From: Prinia subflava
Lineage: Eukaryota > Chordata > Aves > Passeriformes > Cisticolidae
Assembly (NCBI RefSeq): GCF_021018805.1
Contig: NW_026960611.1
Span: 1,426,001 to 1,490,000 of the forward strand
DNA: 64,000 bases
Direction of reading: 5' to 3'
The position numbers were made by a program, and so were the translations under genes. The notes beneath the pieces were generated by a model. It was not told the origin of the DNA. It searched no databases and was given only the letters and a program-made list of their open reading frames with translations. Positions 56,197-64,000 of this stretch are shown here, in pieces; the first letter of the stretch is position 1, and each line of letters begins with the position of its first letter.

Positions 56197-57984
56197 ATTC
56201 TGATAGTTGCTCAACACCAATGCTTGGGCGACCCCTTCTGGATTCATTGGGTAACCCCCTGAATTACCAGATGCCCCTCCCATCCCAGTTTTCACGGGGC
56301 ACTCATTTTTCCAATGTCCTATTTGTCGGCAGAAAGCACATTGATTAGAGGCAAGCCCCCCTTGTTGGAGTCCTGGGGAAACCATCCCTCTTCCTCTTGT
56401 TCCCATATTTTGAAATCCTGCCCTTCCTTGCCCTCGACCCCGCCCGAAACCACCTCTATCCCTCCCTCTACCAGCATTCGTTTGCTGCAGCACAGCCAAC
56501 AGGCTCGCTTGTTGCTTTTTGTTAGCTTCTTTTTCTCTGTTATTGTAAACCTTCCAGGCTATTTCCAGCATTTTATCCAAATCCCTAGTGTCTTGTCCCT
56601 CTAATTTCTGCAGTTTCTTACGAATATCTTCCTGGGTCTGACCTAAAAAGATTAAGGCAAGCTGCAGCTTTCCTGCCTCACTGTCAATTTCCAAATCTGT
56701 GAAACGTCTGGCTGTTTCTTTAAGTCGTTCTAGAAACGCCGAGGGTGATTCATTCTTATCTTGTCTAACTGAATACAATTTTGACCAGTTTAGTGTTTTG
56801 GGCATTCCAGTCCTAATTCCTTCCACTAACAACTCCTGATATTCTCTGATAGATTCCTTTCCCCTATTCTCATTTGGATCCCACCCTGGATCGTCACTGG
56901 GCACCAAGTCTCCCAAAGTTCTTCTGCCTGGATGCAGCCTGATCATTTCCCGAGCATGCTCTTTCATTGCCCGCAGCACCATCTCCCTCTCGGTGGAGTC
57001 CATTAGGGTGTCTAACAAAACTTGCATATCGTTCTAATCTGGATTCTGTGTTTTAATAATCATTCTAACTACCCGTGCCACTCTTTCAGGATTCTCACGG
57101 TAACTCCCTGCTGACTGTTTCCAAATCACCAGATCTCCTGGGGAGAAAGGTACTTTCACAAGCACCTTCTCTCCTTGGGGTCCCATAGCTTCCCTTAAGG
57201 GAGCAATAAGCTGGGGTTCCCTATGATTCTTTCGTCTCTGCCTAGTTCGTGCTGCAAGCGGGGTGTTTCGCCGATTTTGGGAAGAAACGGGGGAAGGGGT
57301 TGGGGGACGCACAACAACCCTCTTAGCATTCCCTGGTATTACTGTTATATTTGCTACCTCCTCCTCCTCCCCTTCCTCTTCTTCCTCGTCTGCACTGCTC
57401 TCCGGTAACACGGGATACAGGGAGGAATAGGGTGAAACAGAAGGGAGGGGGGAGACAGCAGAAGGGGGTGAGACAGCGGAGGACGCTGAGGCAGCAGGGG
57501 ACGCCGAGACAGCAGGGGAAGGTGGGGCGGAAGGCGCTCCGGGTGACACCATTAAAGACAAATCCTCTTCTGGTCGAGAGGTTAAGGCTAAGCACTGGAC
57601 ACATTTAGATTTCCCTTTACAGCCCCCGCACCCAGGTTCTTTCATCTCCAATACCATTATGCTACATTCAGTCTGCCACTCCTTTTTACTGTGCAGTAAG
57701 TAAAACAAGTCTAAATACTGTACCTCATCCCATTTTTCGTTTTCCTTCAAATACTGCATTAGTGAATTCAGGGTATCATAATCCACAGTACCATTTTCTG
57801 GCCATGACGGCCCCTCTCGCTCATATTCTGGCCACCAATGATTACAATATTCAATCATCTTGTCCTTACTCATCTCTTGGAAAAACCCTTCACTTTTCCA
57901 CCTCTTCAATAAACATCCTAACGGAGTATTTTCGGGTATACCCTTAGAGAACTGAACCATAGACTTAAGAGATCTAAATGGCAT
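56188..57984 (-). pseudogene. gag: gag of ERV-F with one internal amber
   Basis: From the ATG at 57984. The matrix domain starts MPF, so the usual Gly-2 for myristoylation is missing. A Pro/Ser/Ala-rich p12-like region includes a PSAP late-domain motif (near 57530), followed by an acidic run. The capsid begins APLREAMG and includes FSPGDLVIWKQSAG. Nucleocapsid has one zinc knuckle, CAFCRQIGHWKNEC (near 56340-56300), the gammaretroviral number. One TAG at 57034-57036 interrupts the capsid in frame. The gene ends at TGA 56188-56190, where pol continues in the same frame. Confidence 0.9.
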
Positions 57985-58466
57985 TTTGAATCGGTTTCAC
58001 CTTCAGCTGTACAACAACTCAACAACAACTAATATGCAGCAGCGTACAAAACAATAATAACCCCAGTCAATATTGACAATTCAACAAATCAATCATACCA
58101 CATACTCACACTCACACAGCAAAAGAAATACCAGGATAAATACTAGACCAATACCAGACCAATACCAACTTGCCGCTTCTCGACGCCGCGAGGGGCAAGT
58201 GCCGGACCTGCGCAGCTTTCGCCGCGTCTGACAGCCGGCGCCTAGGCTTCCCAGACCAACCAGACGTCTTAGCCCAACCCTGCGAGGATCGCCGCCTCGT
58301 CTTAATGGGCAGGCACCCAAACCAGAAAAATAAAGCACCTTCGGGCTTACCTTTCGCAGTCGTCCGGCAGGCGCAGGGGTCGGGCACGAACCGATGACTC
58401 CCCAAGAATCACTCGGTGCCGGCGTGGAGTGGATCGAAACGCGAACCGCCCCTAGCCACCTTCGGA
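57985..58466 (-). other. 5' leader of ERV-F
   Basis: Untranslated leader between PBS and gag, GC-rich near the PBS and AT-rich near gag. It presumably holds the splice donor and packaging signal, neither of which I can fix. Confidence 0.6.
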
Positions 58467-58484
58467 GTCCTGCCGCGGTCGCCA
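58467..58484 (-). promoter_or_regulatory. Primer-binding site of ERV-F
   Basis: On the minus strand it reads TGGCGACCGCGGCAGGAC, six bases after the LTR. It ends in the complement of CCA as a tRNA primer requires. An arginine tRNA is possible, but I cannot confirm it. Confidence 0.6.
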
Positions 58485-58490
58485 GAAAAC

Positions 58491-58893
58491 TGTTTCCCGA
58501 TCCGAAGAAAACACAAACAACCGAAGTCGTTTATGCGGTGCTTTATTGAGGGCCCTGGGAGCCTGGGACTAGCGTCCAAAATCAGAGCCCCATCTCTCAG
58601 AAATTTTACAGGGTTTTTATATGTTTCTTTACATGATTTCTTCATCGTTACAAAATCTTACTTAATTCTAACACCTGGTACTACTATCTTCTTGACATTT
58701 AGGTTCCTGCCAACGAGTACATTCCTTAGATAAGTGATTATCTCTTAGCTACACTGCTTACATTACAAATTTCACTATGATAGTTCATCTGCAGGTTATA
58801 CGCGGCCTACTAAGCCTTGGCATGACTACTACTAATGTCAACTATAAGGTTCTCTACTAGCTAAATACAGTTTATTTTAATCAAATGGCAACA
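58491..58893 (-). repeat. 5' LTR of ERV-F
   Basis: 403 bp. It differs from the 3' LTR at three sites near one end (58495, 58503 and 58529 approximately). Confidence 0.95.
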
Positions 58894-59189
58894 TAACTAC
58901 TAGGAATTTTATTTCTTAATTTCTTAATTGTGTATTTATTTACTTTTAAATTATGTAAATTCCAAAGCAGATATAAAAAACATCAATACCTTACCTATTT
59001 GGGAATTCAGGAGCAGTCTCTCAGAACTTCTCGTGAAATATCTGGGGGTTGGTAGCTTTATTTCAATACTTTTAATTTTAACAGTTCTGTGCAAATTGAA
59101 GCACCTTAGTTCTACCCTTAAATAATTTCTGCTTGTGTTGTAATGAATCACTGGGAAAGTTTGCTGCAAAAAATACATAACACACTAAG

Positions 59190-59574
59190 TGTCAGAACCC
59201 CACAGACACTCACACTGAAATGACCAAGTTGTCTTGCTTTTTACATTTGGGTATTGAAATAGTCCCCCTGCAGCCCCCCAGACTTCCTGTGCTAGCTCAG
59301 ATCCTAGAGGGCTTTGGAGGAATATTTCAGGGACAAGGCAAAAGATTCCAAAAGAGGCTCTAACCCCCAGATGTAGTCCAAGATGTTTATTCCAGATGGT
59401 TTCCAGGGGGAAAGAGACAGAATGAGGAAGAACAGGGCCTTATCTAGTCTCTTGCTAAGGAGAGATAGTTGGAACTCAGCCAATAAGGCCAGAAAGGGGA
59501 CCAAGGGTTAAACTACATGGTTACAGACTCCAGGGGTCTCTGGGGAGGGACAAACCATTCCCCAGAGAAATACA
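59190..59574 (-). repeat. 3' LTR of ERV-G
   Basis: On the minus strand it runs from TGTATTTCTCTGGGG to GGGGTTCTGACA, with an aataaac signal near 59387. It matches the fragment at 20490-20800. Confidence 0.8.
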
Positions 59575-59590
59575 TCTCCTCCTTTTTTGT
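59575..59590 (-). promoter_or_regulatory. Polypurine tract of ERV-G
   Basis: On the minus strand it reads aaaaaaggaggaga, directly before the LTR. Confidence 0.75.
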
Positions 59591-59731
59591 TTAACAAGGT
59601 TACAAGAAAAACATTAGGTTCATTTTGAGACGGAGTGTGGGTTTTCCTACCACTTACAATTGGTAGGGAAATCAGACTGCTTTAGGTTTGCCAACTCTAT
59701 GTGGTTGACTTCCGAGGTAGAAGGTATGAGG

Positions 59732-60720
59732 CTATTGATAGCCTTGAAAATCAAACAATGTAGGATCCTGAACGCTATTGTTACAAGGAAAATTATTAAC
59801 AAGAAATAACAAAATTGTTTTAACTATAGAAATCCACCACCCTGTGAATCCCCAGCCCTTGAACAGTTCTTTGATCCAGTCTTCAGATTCTTGCTTCACT
59901 TGTCTGATCAAGTTGTTTATGCTTCGAAGGGCAGCATGAATGTTTGGAGCTTTTGAGGTCAGGTTCATGCAACAGAGTCCTTCAAATTCCTGGCATTCAT
60001 GCCCATGCAGTAACAAAAGAAAATCTATCATGGTTTTGAGGTGTGGCCTGTCTGGTAATTTCCTCATCTTCTAGGAGAGAGCTGATGGCGATGGACGTCA
60101 AGTTTGCCTGCTTGACCCCCCAGCACACTAGATGGCTCAATTCACCTAGAGCGTTGGCTGCTGCGACCCATGGAAGGAACAGGGATGCAGCAACTCTTTT
60201 TGACTTAGCCCAATGAAAAAATTCTGAATTACAATTTGGGTCCAAATTGTCAGCGCTCCTCTTTTGAATTTTGTTTGCCGATTTTTTTTTTTGTGAGTCC
60301 ATTCACCAATTAAAGTTTGGTTGGGTGCCAATACGGACAATCGTCCTATGGTACATGGCCCTCCTAAAAGCCGAGATGGAATTCCTGCCCATGCCCCATC
60401 CCCACAAATCAAGAACAGTCCCTTAGGGAGGGTTCTGGGGCTAGAGTGAGATGGGTTGTCTGCTGCAATGTGGCTTATATTATGACACCACCTTTTTGCA
60501 GTAAACTCTCCATGATATTGTCTTATGAGGTGGTACTCGTTAGTGCTACAAGGTTTTGGGAGGACAGAAAAATGTATGCAGTGTGTCGCAGGCAAGATCC
60601 CAATAACTCAAACTCTTGGGGTTCCTGAGCTACCTTGGAAAAACTTTGCAATCACTCCTCTAAGGGGTTCACGACCACTACAGCTTGATTCTGATGATCT
60701 TTGTGTGCTCAGGTGAAGAA
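59732..60720 (-). pseudogene. env: env fragment of ERV-G
   Basis: SU C-terminal part with [22 protein letters not shown] and a following [15 protein letters not shown] block (near 60440-60340). TM follows with LLLLHGHE and a CX6CC motif (CQEFEGLCC, near 60000-59970), then a hydrophobic anchor (near 59830-59790). At least two frame changes split it. The N-terminal SU, gag and pol are missing; the break is at the LTR-like segment beginning 60731. Confidence 0.8.
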
Positions 60721-60730
60721 TTAGGGAGTC

Positions 60731-61249
60731 TGATAATGGAGTTTGGAGACAGAGCAACGCAGGTCCAACCAATATGGTTATAACATACGTTCTCCTCTTT
60801 ATTCACGAAATGGCTGGTTATATACAGTAAGAATAGTTTACAGTAACAGGTGCATTTCTATTGGCAGCAAGCGTGGACAAATATGTAAACAATCACAGTT
60901 TAAGGCAGCAACCATATTTCCATCCTAACTATCCCAGCTAAAGCATGTACACACCTTAAGTGACTTTCTAACTGCGCCACAGGTTTATCTACTTCTAGGC
61001 AGGCCCAAATCTGAGGCCTAGTTTGGGATAGCTCAACCTTTATTCTATAAGTCATCCTGCTCTTGCTACAAATTGCCCGTTTTTCTTTTGAGCTATCCAA
61101 ACTGGGTCTGTGGCACGGCTGGCTACTTTTGCATACACTGTTACAAGCAAGCACTACTTGATTCGCCCAGAAAAACCCTATGATCCCAGCCATTAAAAAC
61201 AAAAAGATAAAAGCACAGTATTTCAGTCCTTGCCATTCATCTATACACA
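60731..61249 (-). repeat. Probable LTR inserted into ERV-G
   Basis: On the minus strand it runs from TGTGTATAGATG to CCATTATCA. It has a TATA box (ctgtatataacc, near 60830) and a gaataaag signal about 25 bp downstream. TG/CA ends are present, but I see no target duplication or obvious PPT. Confidence 0.5.
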
Positions 61250-61361
61250 GGTTTTAAATTTAAAGTCTCAAAATCATCTGCGGTCTCTTCTTCTTCTTCA
61301 CTGCCTGGTGATGTATCATGACTGTAGGCTTCTCTGTTGTTACTGGGATAGTCGAGGTTGC

Positions 61362-61574
61362 CTACTTTAACGCAGCTGCAATGCTGTATCCTTGTTGCTC
61401 TATAGCATTTTGCATAGCTGCGGTGAATGCTGCTGTCTCGTTGTCTTGTTCAGCTCTGGCAGCTTTTACTAGCATCTCATTGACTCCACAGCTTTGAAGA
61501 AGGTGAGTTAAAACAGTTTTGGTATGTGAGTTGGTATTCTCAAAGGCAAGGGAACGAAATAGACGTTCTTGCAT
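61362..61574 (-). pseudogene. Possible gag capsid C-terminal fragment
   Basis: A 70-codon frame with FENTNSHTKTVL, then NEMLVKAA and FTAAMQNA. This pattern resembles the capsid C-terminal domain of retroviral Gag. It lies just upstream of the LTR at 60731-61249 on the same strand and may be part of that element. Confidence 0.4.
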
Positions 61575-61759
61575 ACCAATGAAAGTAAAATGTAATTATC
61601 AAATAATTTTTGCCATTACCTCAGAGACTGCAAACTGTTCAGTTATTTTAAATTTTCTCACAATAATGAAACACAGAACATGCAAACTTTTTGATCATGT
61701 AACCCTGTGTTCCCCTTGAGGCATTTGTTTTTACCCTCTGTTCTGCTAGCTAAATCTTC

Positions 61760-62392
61760 CATCGTGCTTGTTTGCATCTAGGCTATAGGAACTTTTTCTT
61801 GGTCAGGGAATACTGGGTTAGAGAATACATAGGTAAACTCAGCATCCACAAGTCCCTGTGCCCTGACAGGATGCACCCACAAGTGCTGAGAGTTGATGGA
61901 CACCATGGCAAGGCAGCTCATGATCACCTTGAAAGGCTGGTGGCAATCAGGAGAGATGCCTGAGGGCTGGAAGAAAGGAAATGTCACTCATGTCTTCAAA
62001 AAAGGACAAGAAGGAGGACCCAGGGAAATACCAGCCAGTCAGCCTTACCTCAATCCCTGCAAAGGTGATGAAGCACCTTATTCTGGAAGCCATCTCTGTC
62101 CACATGGATGACAAGAATGTGCTCAGGGCAGTCAGCATGAATCCATGAAAAGTAAATCATGCCTGACCAACCTGGTTACCTTCCATGATGAAAAACTGCC
62201 TGCATGGATGAGGGCAGGGCAGTGAATATTGTCTACCTCAACTTCAGCAAGGCTTTAAACACTGGCTCTCACAACATACTCACAGGCAAGCTCAGGAAGC
62301 TCAGGATGAATGGGAAGTGAGGTGGACTGAGAACTGACTGACCAGCAGATCACAGAGGGTGGCAATCAGTGGCACAGAGTCCAGTTGGAGCA
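61760..62392 (+). mobile_element. CR1 LINE fragment
   Basis: RT-domain part of CR1 from the HKSLCPDRMHPQVLR-like block through the LDFSKAF-like block (here LNFSKAL), with frameshifts. It stops abruptly at the ERV-H junction. Confidence 0.8.
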
Positions 62393-64000
62393 TGTCCTGC
62401 AAATAGAAACTCACAGTTTTCATTAGTTTCATTCTGAAGATCAGGCTTGATTGACTTAAGTGGACATCACTTGATTCTGCCCTCTCTTTTGACAGCTGCG
62501 TACCCTCTTCCCGTGAGTACCAACCTCCAGCCCTGCTCCCATTCACCCAGCTCATTTTTAATTACAACCTGTGGGCCCTCCTCTAGTGCTCGAGTGGCCC
62601 AGTGCTTTTGTGCAGGACTGTTTGTTTCATCTCCCCTGGGGAACTGATTCAGTGCTAGCAAGGCAGTTGCCAGCAGCCGTGCCTGGTCCCCTGGGGGAAT
62701 GACATTGGCGAAACCCTCTGACTTCGCCAGCACCTCTATTCTGGCTTTGAGGGTTTGGTTGGCTCTCTCCACTATGGCCTGACCTGTAGAATTGTATGGA
62801 ATGCCCTGCACTAAAGTGATGCCCCACTTTGAGGCGAAATCTTGCACCGGTTTGGAGGTGAAATTTGAGCCATTGTCAGTTTTTATTTGCTTGGGGATAC
62901 CAAGCCATGCCATAGCTGTCAGCCAGTGCTGAATTGTGGCCTTAGAGTTGGTTTTGGGGTGCTGTGTGGCTACAATCACTCCGCTGTAAGTGTCCACTGT
63001 CACTGCCAGCCATGCTCGAGGCTTCAGCAGTTGACATAAGGTAAAGTCTGATTGCCAAATTTCTGAGGCCTTGAGACCTCTTGGGTTGACCCCACTGGTC
63101 CACAGGGGTGACTTCTGGCAATGAGGGCAGGTGGCCACTACATGTTTCGCGTCTGCTGTCGAGATCCTACATCTTTTTGCCAGTGCTTTGGCTCCGATGT
63201 GGAGCGACTCATGCAGTTGACGAGCTTCCTGCAATGTCCACACTCCCTTTGCTGCTGCGTCTGCTTTGTCGTTGCCAGTCTGGAAGAAGCCCTTGACTGG
63301 GTTGTGGCTGTTGACGTGAATGACAGACACGGTGCCTTGTCGCGAGGAGAGCGCTTCTTCCAGCATTGAGGCTGCTGTAGATGTTGACACATCTGGTCCT
63401 GACATGGCCAGGCAGAGCCTTGCCACGAATATGGAGTCTGTTACGATGTTGAGGTGCTCATCTTGGAAGAGTCCGCACGCCAAGACCACAGCTGTTGCTT
63501 CCAGTTGTTGCACTGACAGTGTAGGGTCGCATGCTCTGACACAATGCCACTGTTCTCCTGTCTGCCACACTGCCGCTGCAGTGGAAGTCGCAGAGGAGGC
63601 GTCTGTGAAAACCGTCGGTCCTGGCAGCGGACGGTCCATGACCTTTGGTGGCAGGTCTATGTCGACAATGGTCAGTAGCTGAGTCCAAGGTGGTCTGGAG
63701 GCATAGCAGATTTCTCCTCTGAAGCCAGTGAGGGCAAGGGCCAGGTGTTCCGACGCTGCGGTCGACTCTGTGGTCAGCTGCTTGCGGAAAGAAAGGTGGA
63801 TTTTTGTTGGCTCGATTCCCAGATGTTTCAGGGCAAGTTTCCTGCCTTTCATGATGATGTTGGCGACGCATTCGACTCCTGGGGAAAATGCACGAGCTGG
63901 TCTTCCAAGGACTACCCACTGGATCGGCTGGGCCTTCTCAGAAGGTCCTTGGGCCAGTGCTCCCACTCCTCCCTTCTGTGTAAAGTGGACGTATAGATCA
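62390..64000 (-). mobile_element. ERV-H: ERV-A/E family, truncated, runs off the window
   Basis: Minus-strand sequence matching ERV-A across integrase and the env leader start. It ends in the env leader at about 62390, where CR1 begins, so env and 3' LTR are lost. The 5' part lies beyond the window. Confidence 0.9.
62467..64000 (-). CDS. pol: pol of ERV-H: RT end, RNase H, integrase (partial)
   Basis: Open from the right edge to TGA 62467-62469, more than 510 codons. It holds the RT connection region, RNase H with all four acidic residues (FTDASS, QLEATA, VTDSIF, GNDKAD) and integrase. Integrase has the HX3H and CPHC zinc residues and the full D,D,E set (WQSDFT, IKTDNGSNF, GQAIVERAN). The TGA falls where ERV-A reads Trp (tgg), about 20 codons before the end of integrase, so only a short tail is lost. 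It is the best-preserved integrase of this family in the window. Confidence 0.85.
   Translation of the reverse strand, partial: DLYVHFTQKGGVGALAQGPSEKAQPIQWVVLGRPARAFSPGVECVANIIMKGRKLALKHLGIEPTKIHLSFRKQLTTESTAASEHLALALTGFRGEICYASRPPWTQLLTIVDIDLPPKVMDRPLPGPTVFTDASSATSTAAAVWQTGEQWHCVRACDPTLSVQQLEATAVVLACGLFQDEHLNIVTDSIFVARLCLAMSGPDVSTSTAASMLEEALSSRQGTVSVIHVNSHNPVKGFFQTGNDKADAAAKGVWTLQEARQLHESLHIGAKALAKRCRISTADAKHVVATCPHCQKSPLWTSGVNPRGLKASEIWQSDFTLCQLLKPRAWLAVTVDTYSGVIVATQHPKTNSKATIQHWLTAMAWLGIPKQIKTDNGSNFTSKPVQDFASKWGITLVQGIPYNSTGQAIVERANQTLKARIEVLAKSEGFANVIPPGDQARLLATALLALNQFPRGDETNSPAQKHWATRALEEGPQVVIKNELGEWEQGWRLVLTGRGYAAVKREGRIK

Larger units (their letters stand above)
49929..58893 (-). 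mobile_element. ERV-F: full-length gamma-like provirus with 18 premature stops
   Basis: 403-bp LTRs at 49929-50331 and 58491-58893 share the perfect terminal inverted repeat GGCAACA and differ at three positions. TAAC flanks the element (49925-49928 and 58894-58897), a 4-bp duplication as in gammaretroviruses. The minus strand has leader, gag, pol and env, then PPT, with nothing deleted. Each gene stays in one reading frame, yet 18 premature TAG/TGA codons are present: 1 in gag, 4 in pol and 13 in env. No frameshift and no premature TAA were found. All breaks are consistent with G-to-A changes. Confidence 0.95.

Noticed and set aside
60900..61202. 100-codon minus-strand frame as an env leader
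   Set aside because: It falls in the body of the probable LTR at 60731-61249 and has no env motif.

Overview
This window looks like a gene-poor, repeat-dense stretch of a bird genome, most likely a songbird. I found no host protein-coding gene. The evidence for a bird is a set of CR1 LINE fragments with the typical terminal ATTCTATG-like repeats, plus a dense series of avian-type endogenous retroviruses (ERVs) and solo LTRs. Density and nesting of this kind is common on the W chromosome and other low-recombination regions. That placement is inference; nothing in the window proves it.

Layout, left to right: (A) 612-5038, minus strand, an internally deleted class II ERV with a gamma-type env. 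(B) 5109-12225, minus strand, an env-less betaretrovirus-like provirus (gag, dUTPase-protease, pol) with a 6-bp target duplication. A 420-bp homopurine/homopyrimidine microsatellite and CR1 fragments follow. (C) 21490-29433, plus strand, a class I ERV with almost identical LTRs. It has a very long repeat-filled leader and a gag-pol interior that carries a CR1 segment and has lost nearly all GG dinucleotides. (D) solo LTRs at 31517-32694 and 36232-36950, each with a 5-bp duplication. (E) 38951-43619, plus strand, a young element of the same broad family as A. It keeps a full gag frame and a shortened env frame but has no pro-pol. (F) 49929-58893, minus strand, a full-length gamma-like provirus with 99% identical LTRs, one frame per gene and 18 premature stops. 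(G) 59190-62392, a nest of ERV fragments and a CR1. (H) 62390 to the right edge, minus strand, pol of an A/E relative with a long open RNase H-integrase frame.

Three observations stand out. In F, every premature stop is TAG or TGA, none is TAA, no frameshift is present, and stops become denser towards the 3' end of the provirus; this is the pattern expected from cytidine-deaminase (G-to-A) editing during reverse transcription. In C, the same kind of editing appears to cover both retroviral sequence and the CR1, which implies the CR1 was already part of the retroviral RNA when it was reverse transcribed. The env of F begins with a segment that reads as one clear immunoglobulin-like domain, probably followed by a second.

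The elements also complement one another. E could supply Gag and a short Env-like protein but no enzymes, H retains RNase H-integrase, and A retains most of env. All calls come from reading motifs by eye, and boundaries not fixed by LTR ends or target duplications are approximate.
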